Positions 1 to 8,401 of a stretch of DNA of 40,142 bases are shown here, piece after piece. This DNA is from an uncultured Eubacteriales bacterium. Lineage in GTDB: Bacteria; Bacillota; Clostridia; Oscillospirales; CAG-272. The DNA lies in the NCBI GenBank assembly GCA_900546695.1, contig URDX01000016.1, positions 1 through 40,142 on the forward strand, read 5' to 3'. The notes beneath the pieces were generated by a model. The model made no database searches and was not told the origin of the DNA. It worked only from the letters and a program-made list of their open reading frames with translations. A program made the position numbers and the translations under genes. The first letter of the stretch is position 1; every line of letters starts with the position of its first letter.

Positions 1-1123
1 ATCTCTTTTTAAATTTTTCTGTATACGGCTTTTGATTTTCGGGAAGAAAGGTTTTTGTTCCGAAAATGTCAGCCGTAACAGTTGTTGTTTCTTCCGTGTG
101 GGCAACTTTTATAAGCTTAATTGTACCAACGCTGAAATCAAGCAGGTCTTTGTCATTTTCATTTTCCCAGAAATATTCGTTTAAGCAGGCTCTGAGAAAA
201 TTCTCGGAATATCTTACGATTTTTCCGGCGAGCTTTTCTTGCTTGACTTTTCCGCAGATAATCGGTGTGACGATTCCTCCGAAAGTCAGAACCGCTGCAC
301 CAACGCCTGCGGCAAGGGAAATCTCGGTATCCTCAATTAAATATAAGCACGGAAATACACATAAGAAAAGTATAAATCCGGACACAAGAAGCTGTAAAAA
401 TCTTTTCAGGTTTGTACTGATAGATTCATAAAGCTCAAACGACTCGGTCTGCCAATCGTAAAATTCGTTTTTAATAACGGCGCCGCAGTATTCACAGGTA
501 ACCTGCTGACTGTCAAGCTTGACTCTTGCACCGCAGGATGGGCAGGTTATGCTTAACATATCGTTATAATAGCTTTTCTTATTTTCTTTTTGATCGGTGC
601 GGCGAATTTGTCTTGACTGAAGTATTCTCAGATACGAATTTTTACGGTATATCTCATGCTGAACCCTGTTGTCTTCGGTTGACTCAAAACGCTCCAGTGT
701 GCTGCACATTAAAACCGATTCACGCCATTCTCTGCCGTCATCGTTCCATGCTTCAAAGTGATTTTCGGGAATGGGAACAACATCCGTAACGTAAATTTTG
801 CGGCATAGCTTATTCCTATTAAGTCTGTTGATTTGACTGACGGTTTTTTCCCGGAATGCCATATCCATTCTTGCAGGGAGAAGGTCTTGATCCGCTTTCC
901 CGAGCGGTATCAAAACTCTTTCAAACGCCTTTCTCATATCCCTGCGGATTTTGGAATCGTGAAGAGGAGTCTCCCGTTTTGCAAGCAATCTTTCAAGCTT
1001 GGCTTTTTTAGAATTTTTGGAACAGTATTCCGAAAAATCTATTGTAAGTACTCTTTTACCGATATAGAATGTACATAATACAGCAAAGGAAGCCGCAATA
1101 ACCAGCGATACTGATAAATCCAT
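1..1123 (-). CDS. Zinc-ribbon membrane protein, possibly TIM44-like (partial, C-terminus off the window)
   Basis: An open frame runs from an ATG at 1123 to the left edge without a stop, giving 374 residues of an incomplete protein. A Shine-Dalgarno site (AGAGGT at 1130-1135) precedes the ATG. An N-terminal hydrophobic segment (about residues 4-22) is followed by a basic soluble region, a four-cysteine zinc ribbon (C194, C197, C210, C213), and two hydrophobic segments near residues 240-262 and 268-291; the remaining part looks soluble. The arrangement of a soluble domain either side of a zinc ribbon and membrane anchor recalls Clostridial proteins annotated as TIM44-like, but I infer this from layout, not from a strong motif. 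It lies 15 bp after the DUF3592-like gene, so the two are probably co-transcribed and may act with the SPFH protein upstream. Confidence 0.7.
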   Translation of the reverse strand, partial: MDLSVSLVIAASFAVLCTFYIGKRVLTIDFSEYCSKNSKKAKLERLLAKRETPLHDSKIRRDMRKAFERVLIPLGKADQDLLPARMDMAFREKTVSQINRLNRNKLCRKIYVTDVVPIPENHFEAWNDDGREWRESVLMCSTLERFESTEDNRVQHEIYRKNSYLRILQSRQIRRTDQKENKKSYYNDMLSITCPSCGARVKLDSQQVTCEYCGAVIKNEFYDWQTESFELYESISTNLKRFLQLLVSGFILFLCVFPCLYLIEDTEISLAAGVGAAVLTFGGIVTPIICGKVKQEKLAGKIVRYSENFLRACLNEYFWENENDKDLLDFSVGTIKLIKVAHTEETTTVTADIFGTKTFLPENQKPYTEKFKKR

Positions 1124-1138
1124 AAAAGTACCTCTGAT

Positions 1139-1663
1139 TTATTCCTTGCTGTTCATTTCGTTTTCGCTTTTCTTTTTTCGGTTGTCTTTTGCAATGTCGC
1201 ATATCATTATAACAACAAAGAACAAACCGACGGGGATTGCCGCACAATAGAGCAGAAAATCAACGGGATTTCCCTCAGGAGAAAGCTTGTAATCGCCTTT
1301 TGAGGTTTTATAAACCTCGACATCTATTGTGTCGTCCTTTCTCAATTTATCATAGGTATATTTTTTTTCATAGCTGCTTGACCAGACACGTTCTTCATAT
1401 TTTCCCTTATAGGTTTTTCCGTCAATAACATATGAAACTTTAAATTTATATGTTGTATAACGAACATCACCGGAATCATCCTTGTCGTCTTGGGTTGAAA
1501 AGTCAACAATGACAGCGGGAATTTTCCGTATATCGGTTGAGCTTTTATATTCCCTGCTGTCGATTCTGCTTGTAACAATTCCGATTACACCCGCAACTAT
1601 CAAGCCAATGCCGGCAACCATGATAAATATGGTCATTTTAATGTCTTTATTTCTTTTACTCAT
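1139..1663 (-). CDS. DUF3592-like two-TM membrane protein
   Basis: A 174-residue protein with a transmembrane segment near residues 10-32, a soluble middle and a second segment near residues 134-155, then a charged Lys/Glu-rich tail. The middle (VIVDFSTQDDKDD..., YKFKVSYVIDGKTYKGKYEE, and a following KLRKDDTIDVEVYK strand) has the pattern of DUF3592 proteins, whose function is not known. The start at 1663 is chosen because AAAGGAGATCCTGTT directly precedes that ATG; the frame stays open further upstream but without a ribosome site. It ends 15 bp before the zinc-ribbon membrane gene. The family call is by pattern only. Confidence 0.8.
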   Translation of the reverse strand: MSKRNKDIKMTIFIMVAGIGLIVAGVIGIVTSRIDSREYKSSTDIRKIPAVIVDFSTQDDKDDSGDVRYTTYKFKVSYVIDGKTYKGKYEERVWSSSYEKKYTYDKLRKDDTIDVEVYKTSKGDYKLSPEGNPVDFLLYCAAIPVGLFFVVIMICDIAKDNRKKKSENEMNSKE

Positions 1664-1779
1664 AACAGGATCTCCTTTTGCAAGCAAATATAAAGCCACC
1701 CCTTAACAAATCATACGAAAAATTCCCTTGCCGTTTTGCCGGCATGGAGGCTTATCCTGCTGCGCAAAAACCTTTCGGC

Positions 1780-1815
1780 GGTATGAACGGCTTTTTTGCT
1801 TAAGCCGTTCATACC
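1780..1815. repeat. Perfect 12-bp inverted repeat, possible terminator
   Basis: GGTATGAACGGC (1780-1791) and its exact complement (1804-1815) enclose a 12-nt loop containing a run of six T. It lies between the stop of the SPFH gene (1864) and the start of the DUF3592-like gene. On the minus strand no clean U-tract follows the stem, so it may be a weak terminator, an RNA-stability hairpin or a protein-binding site. Confidence 0.5.
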
Positions 1816-1863
1816 TAACCGAAATAACACTTCCGTTAATACGGTTCCATCTAAGCGTCGGTT

Positions 1864-3285
1864 TTATTTTTTATCGTTATCGTCAAATATATCTCCGCAT
1901 TCGGGACAGAACTTCGGCGGATTAGTCGGATCCTCCGGCTCCCAGCCGCATTTATCGCAGCGGTAGAGCGGTGCGCCATCGGGCTTTTTGGCACCGCAGC
2001 TCTGGCAGAATTTACCCTTATTCAAAGCGCCGCACGAGCAAGTCCAGCCATCCTCGTCAGCCGGCCTCTGAGAACCGCACTCGGGGCAGAATTTTCCGGC
2101 AGCCATTGCACCGCATTTGCATTTCCAAGCACCTGCCGCAGGCTGCGGCTGAGGCTTTTTTCCGCCGCAGTTCGGGCAGAAATTGCCGCTGACCGTGGCT
2201 CCGCATGCGCATTTCCAACCGTCAGCCGCAGGTGCTGCGGGTGTCGCCGGGGTCTGCTGCTGTGCCTGCTGTTGCTGCTGACCCATAGCAAACAGATTTT
2301 GCGCATTCATTCCGCCGCCTGTGTTCATCGCCATACCCATGCCCATAAAGCCTGTCATAGCGCCTGCCTGATTGCCGGCAGCCGTCTTCATGGCATCCGC
2401 CTGCGCGCCGACAAGTGTAGCCGCCGCCATGGTCGGGTCCCGCATAATAGCCGCGCGCTGAGCCTGCTTGATCATCTCCGCATCCTCATCCGGCAGCGTA
2501 ACCGAGCCCAGAGCGATGCTGACGACCTTTAATCCGCGCAGCTCTCCCCATTTTTCCGAAAGAGCCGTATTCATGGCATTTTCAAGGTCGGTATTGTGCG
2601 TCACGATTTGATTGGGACGAAGCTCCAAATCGGAAAGCCGTCCGAACGCCGGCTGCAAAGCGCTGACAAATTCGGTTTTCAGCTGACCGTCCAGCTCCTC
2701 ACGGGAATACTCCTGCTCCACATTACCGCAGACATTGGTGTAAAACAGCAGCGGGTTTGCGATTTTATAGGAATAAACACCCGAACAACGCACCGATACG
2801 TCTAAATCCAGACCGATTTTAGAATCAACCACGCGGAAAGGAATAGGATTAGGAGTGCCGAATTTATTATCGATAAGCTCCTTGGTGTTGAAATAGTAAA
2901 CACGCTGATCCTTACCGGTGTCTCCTCCGTAGGCGAAGCGTTTACCGATAGTCTTAAAGGTTTGCTTTATGCTCTCGCCCAAACTTCCCGAAAAAACGGA
3001 CGGCTCGGTTGAAGTATCGTATGTAAATTCGCCCGGCTCGGCGCAAACCTCTACTACCTTTCCCTGCTCTACGATAATCATACACTGACCGTCGGCAACG
3101 GCTATACCCGAGCCGTTGGAGATAATGTTATCATTTCCTCTTGTGTTAGAGGAACGACCGCTGATCCGCTTTTGACCCTTGGTAACGAGTACCTCCTTAG
3201 GCATAGACTCACAGTAGAAGAATTCCTTCCATTGATCGGCAAGAGTGCCTCCCAACGCACCGATACCTGCTTTAATAAGTCCCAT
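1864..3285 (-). CDS. SPFH-domain protein with four C-terminal zinc ribbons ('virion core protein'-like, YdjI type)
   Basis: A 473-residue protein. Residues about 20-300 form an SPFH/band-7-like domain; the N-terminus (EFFYCESMPKEVLVTKGQKR) and the central DLDVSVRCSGVYSYKI region match the soluble SPFH group often annotated as virion core protein. An Ala/Met/Gln-rich linker (residues about 310-350, with glutamine runs) leads to four zinc ribbons: WKCACG...FCPNCG, WKCKCG...FCPECG, WTCSCG...FCQSCG and YRCDKCG...FCPECGD. Start 3285 is preceded by AAAGGAGCAAATACT. SPFH proteins form oligomeric membrane-associated scaffolds; the B. subtilis relative YdjI works with PspA in membrane protection. It follows the small membrane protein by 22 bp in an apparent operon. 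No PspA gene is visible here. Confidence 0.88.
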   Translation of the reverse strand: MGLIKAGIGALGGTLADQWKEFFYCESMPKEVLVTKGQKRISGRSSNTRGNDNIISNGSGIAVADGQCMIIVEQGKVVEVCAEPGEFTYDTSTEPSVFSGSLGESIKQTFKTIGKRFAYGGDTGKDQRVYYFNTKELIDNKFGTPNPIPFRVVDSKIGLDLDVSVRCSGVYSYKIANPLLFYTNVCGNVEQEYSREELDGQLKTEFVSALQPAFGRLSDLELRPNQIVTHNTDLENAMNTALSEKWGELRGLKVVSIALGSVTLPDEDAEMIKQAQRAAIMRDPTMAAATLVGAQADAMKTAAGNQAGAMTGFMGMGMAMNTGGGMNAQNLFAMGQQQQQAQQQTPATPAAPAADGWKCACGATVSGNFCPNCGGKKPQPQPAAGAWKCKCGAMAAGKFCPECGSQRPADEDGWTCSCGALNKGKFCQSCGAKKPDGAPLYRCDKCGWEPEDPTNPPKFCPECGDIFDDNDKK

Positions 3286-3307
3286 AGTATTTGCTCCTTT
3301 CAAATTA

Positions 3308-3628
3308 TTAAACCGGTTCGTCAAAATTTTCCCGGTCAACCCCGGCATTACACCGTCTGCTTTCCGTATTCACAACAGAATACGGGTTCTTATTCTTCTT
3401 GGGCAGCGCGCACGTATTTCCGCATCTGCCCGCCCAACCTATGAATACCATCCATAGGATCAAATATATAATCCAAGCGGCGAAAGCACCCGCTGCCCAC
3501 CAAAACGATATTTTCAACGCAAAGTGAAGAATGAGTAAAACCACAGTCGGTATCAGTCCCCGAATATTCAGAAACATATTAATAAGCATGCCGAGGAAAA
3601 ATCCGCCGCTGAGCCTTGTCTTGCACAC
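3308..3628 (-). CDS. Small hydrophobic membrane protein
   Basis: The likely start is a GTG at 3628 because GAGGTGA lies 5 nt upstream and this start falls after the stop of the preceding lipoprotein gene; an upstream in-frame ATG at 3670 would overlap that gene. The product is about 106 residues. Residues 7-60 hold two to three hydrophobic stretches rich in Leu, Ile, Trp and Phe, followed by a polar tail with LPKKNKN. I do not recognise the family. It sits between a lipoprotein (14 bp upstream) and the SPFH gene (22 bp downstream), so it may be the membrane partner of one of them. The GTG start is the least certain part. Confidence 0.65.
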   Translation of the reverse strand: MCKTRLSGGFFLGMLINMFLNIRGLIPTVVLLILHFALKISFWWAAGAFAAWIIYLILWMVFIGWAGRCGNTCALPKKNKNPYSVVNTESRRCNAGVDRENFDEPV

Positions 3629-3641
3629 CAAAATCACCTCG

Positions 3642-4568
3642 CTACCAACTGAGCACGTTCCATGTATCATTCACGGCATCATAGGCAAATATAAGGTTGT
3701 CACAAACACCGTACAGCTGCTCTCTGACAAAGTGCTCGTCATGCTCGGTTCCGAGCGCGAAAAGCATACAGTTACGGTGTGCTATGAGCTGACTGTCGCC
3801 TGTGTAAAGCAGCTTCATTCCGTTCTCCAATGCCGCTCTGATATCATCCACCTCTTGAAGAAGCTCCATGGCAATCCTAACCGAATTCTCGTCGGGTTGT
3901 TCGACGTATAATGAAAAGTCGTACACACCCGCAATCTCCGTCAGCTGTCCGTTCATCATGGAGAGTGAGGGGCTGAAATCAAAAGCTCCGCCGCCGTCGG
4001 AAGCAATAATCCGTACATTCGAGTATATTTCGCTGACATTACACCTAAGCAGCAGAGTTTCGCCCGGACTTCCGACATAAATCGGATTGTTATAATCATA
4101 TTCCGGTTCTCCTCCGTCTGTCATGTCGGCAAACAACACCTTCAACTGCCCCGCAGGAGATGTCGGAACAATCGCATAAAGCTCCTCTCCCTCGTTCATC
4201 AAAAGCGATGCCTCAGAGAGAAAAGGATATTCATTTCCCAACGTACTGAAGCTCAGATATGTATAAAGATCATCATCGCTGCTGTCGTAGCTTACATAGC
4301 CGATAAAGGCCACTCCGACAGCGCTTCCACTCTGTGCAATCTGATTCTGCAGCAACATCAGAGATGTTGTTTCCTCCCCTTCCGTTTCTGTCGGCTCCGT
4401 TTCGGAGCCGACAGAAACGGACTCGCTGCCTTCTGTATGTGCGGGATTGCCATTCAGCACCACCTCACATCCGCTCAGTGAGCCGACGAGCAGAATACTC
4501 ACAAGAAGCAGCATAACCGTCTCTTTTATGCCGGCGCATTTATATAGCTTTGGCTTTGTCAATGTCAT
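3642..4568 (-). CDS. Secreted lipoprotein of unknown function
   Basis: A 308-residue protein with a basic N-terminus, a hydrophobic segment and a lipobox ending LSGC, so it should be lipid-anchored outside the membrane. A Ser/Glu/Thr-rich linker of about 35 residues follows, then a domain of about 240 residues with no motif I recognise (contains IRAALENGMKLLYTG and a C-terminal NDTWNVLSW). Start 4568 is preferred over an in-frame ATG at 4583 because GGAAGGGTG precedes it at good spacing. The linker is encoded by a perfect 19-bp hairpin (see separate entry). It begins 76 bp after the dockerin gene and ends 14 bp before the small membrane gene. Confidence 0.82.
   Translation of the reverse strand: MTLTKPKLYKCAGIKETVMLLLVSILLVGSLSGCEVVLNGNPAHTEGSESVSVGSETEPTETEGEETTSLMLLQNQIAQSGSAVGVAFIGYVSYDSSDDDLYTYLSFSTLGNEYPFLSEASLLMNEGEELYAIVPTSPAGQLKVLFADMTDGGEPEYDYNNPIYVGSPGETLLLRCNVSEIYSNVRIIASDGGGAFDFSPSLSMMNGQLTEIAGVYDFSLYVEQPDENSVRIAMELLQEVDDIRAALENGMKLLYTGDSQLIAHRNCMLFALGTEHDEHFVREQLYGVCDNLIFAYDAVNDTWNVLSW
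4381..4421. repeat. Perfect 19-bp hairpin inside the lipoprotein coding sequence
   Basis: Positions 4381-4399 and 4403-4421 are exact reverse complements separated by 3 nt (TTT on the plus strand). The hairpin lies wholly inside the coding sequence and encodes the acidic Ser/Glu/Thr linker just after the lipid-anchor site. No U-tract follows on the coding strand, so it is not a standard terminator. Confidence 0.9.
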
Positions 4569-4644
4569 GTCACACCCTTCCATAGTACTTTTTACCGATG
4601 GTAACGATATTCCTATTCGGCACCCGACCGAGTCTGTATCGAAA

Positions 4645-7600
4645 TCAGCCGATTAATATTTTCATCAGACGAATAAGGTCGGCGGTTGTCACCAAGCCGT
4701 CGCCGTTTAAATCCGGATTTGATGCGATTACGCTTTCTCCGCCGGCTGCTATATATCTCATAAGTCGTACCAGATCTCTTGTATCTATGTCTCCGTCTCC
4801 GTTGATATCCCCGAGCAAGAAAATCATAGCATCCTGATACATAACATCATCTCCGACCTCGACAGTAATTTCGGTCGTAACATGGTTTGCCTTCGACACC
4901 TTCATGATATATGTACCTGAAGAAATCTCGGGAATAGAATAATTTGCGACATTTCCCTGAACAACAGTCTCGTAAGCCGGTTCGGAACTCCCCTCACTGT
5001 ACAGCCTGACGAATACGTCGTCTGTCTCTAAGCCGAAGCTGGTAACCTTGCCGATGAGTGATCCGGCAGAGCCGATCACAAACTTTCTCTCAAAGCAGCG
5101 GCCGCCCTGCTCTGTCCTTTCAATTGCCTTCTCTCCGTTTATATAGAAGTCAACATTCGGAGCCAGCACAGCCTGCTCGGACTCATAAACAAACACGCGG
5201 CACCAATAGGTCTTGCCTTCCTCAAAGGGTTCACCGTATTCCATCTTTACGGTATTACTTTCGTCTCTCCACTCAACACTGCTCCCTGCGAAAATCGAGG
5301 GGATATTGTTTGCGCGAAGGTACCATGAATTCTCCTCAGTATATGGGACGGCGCCCTTTACCGGATCCAACACGCTGATCGGCATACTGTCATATTCCGT
5401 CACACTCGGCTCCGGTGTCAGGTCTATGGTATACGCCTGAGCGGATGTATCATACGGTGTTTCTTTATAGTCTGCGACGGTGCCGAAGTCGTTACTCATC
5501 CGCAGCCTGACACAAGTATTGACATAATAGTCAAATGTGTGATCGAAATGGAACGGACCGTTGCGGAAGGTCATCTCGCGCTTGCCTTCGCCCACTACCT
5601 TAATGCGATATGTATAATCGGGATCAATTATGTCACTCGGGCTTGTGTTGTAAACAGCGCCGTCTTCAATTCGCTGTATCTCCTTTATCTGCAGCTCAAA
5701 GTTATTGTCCTTTGAACGGATAGCTACACCTCCGATTGGGCATCCCGCCCGCAGCCCGATAACGGTGCCCCATGCACTTTGAACAAGCTCGGAGGGACGA
5801 GATGCTATGGATACCCCCACGGATCTTCCGTCATCTGCAACACGAACGGATATATCGTCGCATTCCCGATTGAGTCCGCCGATCTTAATCTTCGGCGGGT
5901 TACTCTTATCGAATTTGTAACCATCATGGCCGTCCTTTATGGATACCCGGAAGAAGCGCCAGTACTTATCACCCGGAGTTGCGGGAACGCTGTTCTTTCC
6001 GTTAAGGTCCCAATCATCGTGTTCCCAGTAGCCAGTCAAATCTTCCGCTGTATAAGGAGCGCTTTCGTCCGCAGTAATGGCTCCGCTTGTATAATCACCC
6101 TGCACCAAGGGCTGGCTGATATTCACATAGACATCCTCTATAGCTTGAGACCGATCTACCCACTGCGCCACCTTTGCGCCTTTGTAGCCGTGCATAACCG
6201 GCTTCCTTTCCCCGTTCGCCGTCAGCATAAGGGTATACTGCAGCTCCATGGTGGTCAGTGTATCCACATTGGATTCATTGATGGGGTAACTCAACGAAAA
6301 CGGCTTATCCTCGTAGTCCGAGAACTCGTAATGATGAGTATCCTGCCCTTTTATATCCTCGACGACCAGCCGTACATAGCTGGATTCATACCCGGCTCCG
6401 TAGGGATAGCTGTATCCGACCGCACGCAGCATGGGGGAAATCGGACACACAACAAACGTCACCTTGTGCTCATTCTCTGCGGTGGTATCCACCTGGGGTG
6501 CGCTGAAGCCTCGCTCGCCGTATTCCATCGGCTCGCCGTCCAGCAGAACCTCCTTCACGCCGTAGGCGTTGGAGATCACCTTGGCTATGCCGCCCTGCAC
6601 GCCCAGCGACATGCCCTGAAAAGCCAGGATCGGCCCGCCGTTTTCAACCGACAGGCGCATATTGCCCCGCACATACCAGTTTCCGTCGTGCACATCGGTG
6701 AAGACCGCGCCGTTTTCGCTGATAAGGTACGGCACCAGGCCCCACATCATAGTCTTCGCATCATCCAGGGTCGCGTTCGGAATATCGTTATAAAGTAAGT
6801 CGTAATCCCAGTTACGGTCATAAAAGGTTTTCATCTTCCCGCCTATCACCAGACGGCACTGGTCCAGCTTATCGGTGGTGCGCATGAAATACGCATCATT
6901 GATCTGCATGGGCAGATGATCGAAATTGCTGGCATAGACATCGCCGATCAGGATCAGAGCGATGGACTGCCGGAAAAAGCCGCCGTTTACCACCAGCTCA
7001 TACTTTCCCCGATTCTCCGGCGTGGGGGCGCTGTGCAGAACCACCCGGTCGAAGGTGCCGCCGTTGATGGTGACGCTGCCGCCTGCTTCTCCCCGAATGG
7101 CTTGCAGCCGGCGGGAAAGATACCGCTCCTCCCTCTCGCCCCCGGGACTGGTCACCTGCGTCAGCACCTCGCCGCCGTTAAAGATCGCCGTACCGGATAC
7201 ACTGATGGCGCACTTCGTATACTGATTATCTTTAGAGGGACACAGCATCTTGACCGTACCGCTCTCCATAACCAGCGTACCTTTACTCACATTGATAAAC
7301 TCATAGTAGAATTCCTGATTAAACTCGCCGATCAGGGCGCCGCCCCCCACGCTGTCGCGGATGGTCAGCCGGGCATCCTTATCACATATATTGATCAGAT
7401 ACCCCTGCGCAACCTCCGAATAGTATTTCGCATACGCATTGACGGTGTGTCCGTTCAGATCCAGCACCTTGTCCATGGCCATCGACATGAAGATGATGTT
7501 GTCCTGATGCAGACCGGTGTGTCCGTTCAGAGACTTTGTTTCGATGTCCTTAACCACCTTCACCACCGAGCAAACGGTCGTATATTCCAGTGCTTTCTTC

Positions 7601-7725
7601 AGTTCTTCCCACGTAGAGACCTCAACCGTGTCCTCCACCGCGCCGACAGGCGACGCCGTTAACGGCACCGCTGACAGAAATGTTGCAACAGCGAGCAGAA
7701 TACCGAGAAATTTTCGTTTTTTCAT
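4645..7725 (-). CDS. Large secreted dockerin-bearing protein with beta-helix-like N-terminal region
   Basis: A 1026-residue protein with a Sec signal peptide (MKKRKFLGILLAVATF..., likely cut after VGA near residue 29). Residues about 60-330 contain recurring NGG/SG-type strands (e.g. SVTINGGTFDRVVL, LVVNGGFFRQSI, VSGTAIFNGGEVL), suggesting a right-handed parallel beta-helix. The middle is made of beta-rich segments of unknown type. Residues about 885-965 resemble a carboxypeptidase-regulatory-like beta-sandwich. Residues 972-1026 are a type I dockerin with two calcium loops (DINGDGDIDTRD and DLNGDGLVTTAD). Dockerins bind cohesins, so the protein is probably displayed on a scaffold or cell surface; no cohesin is encoded here. 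No catalytic motif was identified. AGAGGG precedes the start; the degenerate receiver gene ends 31 bp upstream. Confidence 0.9.
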   Translation of the reverse strand: MKKRKFLGILLAVATFLSAVPLTASPVGAVEDTVEVSTWEELKKALEYTTVCSVVKVVKDIETKSLNGHTGLHQDNIIFMSMAMDKVLDLNGHTVNAYAKYYSEVAQGYLINICDKDARLTIRDSVGGGALIGEFNQEFYYEFINVSKGTLVMESGTVKMLCPSKDNQYTKCAISVSGTAIFNGGEVLTQVTSPGGEREERYLSRRLQAIRGEAGGSVTINGGTFDRVVLHSAPTPENRGKYELVVNGGFFRQSIALILIGDVYASNFDHLPMQINDAYFMRTTDKLDQCRLVIGGKMKTFYDRNWDYDLLYNDIPNATLDDAKTMMWGLVPYLISENGAVFTDVHDGNWYVRGNMRLSVENGGPILAFQGMSLGVQGGIAKVISNAYGVKEVLLDGEPMEYGERGFSAPQVDTTAENEHKVTFVVCPISPMLRAVGYSYPYGAGYESSYVRLVVEDIKGQDTHHYEFSDYEDKPFSLSYPINESNVDTLTTMELQYTLMLTANGERKPVMHGYKGAKVAQWVDRSQAIEDVYVNISQPLVQGDYTSGAITADESAPYTAEDLTGYWEHDDWDLNGKNSVPATPGDKYWRFFRVSIKDGHDGYKFDKSNPPKIKIGGLNRECDDISVRVADDGRSVGVSIASRPSELVQSAWGTVIGLRAGCPIGGVAIRSKDNNFELQIKEIQRIEDGAVYNTSPSDIIDPDYTYRIKVVGEGKREMTFRNGPFHFDHTFDYYVNTCVRLRMSNDFGTVADYKETPYDTSAQAYTIDLTPEPSVTEYDSMPISVLDPVKGAVPYTEENSWYLRANNIPSIFAGSSVEWRDESNTVKMEYGEPFEEGKTYWCRVFVYESEQAVLAPNVDFYINGEKAIERTEQGGRCFERKFVIGSAGSLIGKVTSFGLETDDVFVRLYSEGSSEPAYETVVQGNVANYSIPEISSGTYIMKVSKANHVTTEITVEVGDDVMYQDAMIFLLGDINGDGDIDTRDLVRLMRYIAAGGESVIASNPDLNGDGLVTTADLIRLMKILIG

Positions 7726-7756
7726 TGTATTGTTCCCTCTCTTTCCTTGTGTTTAA

Positions 7757-8140
7757 TTACATCGAATAAATCTGATCCATCAGGTATTCGGCAGTCATAG
7801 AGCTATGGAAAAACTGATCTATAAGACCGTCCTTCTTAGCATCCCTAATATCCTTTGCCGCTTGCTTTTCGGTGTTGGAGTCCACTATAAGGGCTATCTT
7901 GCATTCGGGACACACCGTTTTAATTTCATTGCGAAGCTTCAATCTTTCGCACAGCATACACGGGGTGTAACCCGTCACCTCCATTACAAGAGCAAATGGT
8001 TTGAAAACCTGACATAGCTCGACGGTATCTTTCGGGGACTCTGCGCGTACTACATCAATATCGTAGTCCGAGTTTTTAAAAGCGTTCACCACAGCGTCGG
8101 CAAACAAAAAATTCTGCATATCGACCACGATTTTCTGCAT
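7757..8140 (-). CDS. Degenerate receiver-domain protein with two CxxC motifs
   Basis: A 127-residue stand-alone protein. The pattern of beta strands (KIVVDM near residue 3, ALVMEV near 50, KIALIVD near 81) follows a response-regulator receiver, but key residues differ: the usual phospho-acceptor Asp is Glu (E54), the acidic pair at strand 1 is reduced to D7, and the conserved Lys is not evident in QFFHSS. Residues 61-64 (CMLC) and 77-80 (CPEC) form two CxxC pairs that could bind zinc. Start 8140 is set by AAAGGAGGATGGCTTG; an in-frame ATG at 8161 lacks such a site. It is separated from the NarL regulator by a strong terminator and is 31 bp upstream of the dockerin gene, so it is probably co-transcribed with the latter. 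Function unknown. Confidence 0.75.
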   Translation of the reverse strand: MQKIVVDMQNFLFADAVVNAFKNSDYDIDVVRAESPKDTVELCQVFKPFALVMEVTGYTPCMLCERLKLRNEIKTVCPECKIALIVDSNTEKQAAKDIRDAKKDGLIDQFFHSSMTAEYLMDQIYSM

Positions 8141-8213
8141 CAAGCCATCCTCCTTTCTCAATAATGTAGACAGAAATTAAGTCAGATATGTATCATTACA
8201 CCTCTCTAAGTTA

Positions 8214-8242
8214 ATTATAACAAAAAAAAACGGCTCTGTCTG
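8214..8242 (-). promoter_or_regulatory. Possible promoter of the receiver-dockerin operon
   Basis: On the minus strand TATAAT (complement of 8214-8219) lies 17 bp downstream of CAGACA (complement of 8237-8242, 4 of 6 match to TTGACA). The -35 element would be inside the terminator hairpin. Only the -10 is convincing. Confidence 0.35.
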
Positions 8243-8269
8243 TCCTCAAAAGTGAGGACAAACAAGCCG
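8222..8269 (-). terminator. Rho-independent terminator after the response regulator
   Basis: On the minus strand a long stem (complement of 8231-8269; inner arms TGTCCTC/GAGGACA, outer arms CGGCT/AGCCG) is followed directly by nine T (complement of 8222-8230). It ends the 7TM-kinase-regulator transcript and separates it from the receiver-dockerin operon. Confidence 0.9.
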
Positions 8270-8401
8270 ATAATTGTAAAATAAACGTGAACTTTGGAGG
8301 CTTTTGCGCAAAAATGTATTAAATAGTTCTAAAGGTCCTATTGCTTTGGCAGCTCTTTGGTGGTATTTTGCTGAGCTATACACCTTGTGCAGATGCATCG
8401 G

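Noticed and set aside
5779..7662. Plus-strand open frames of 339 and 248 residues opposite the dockerin gene
   Set aside because: The minus-strand frame has a signal peptide and dockerin; the plus frames have no such features.
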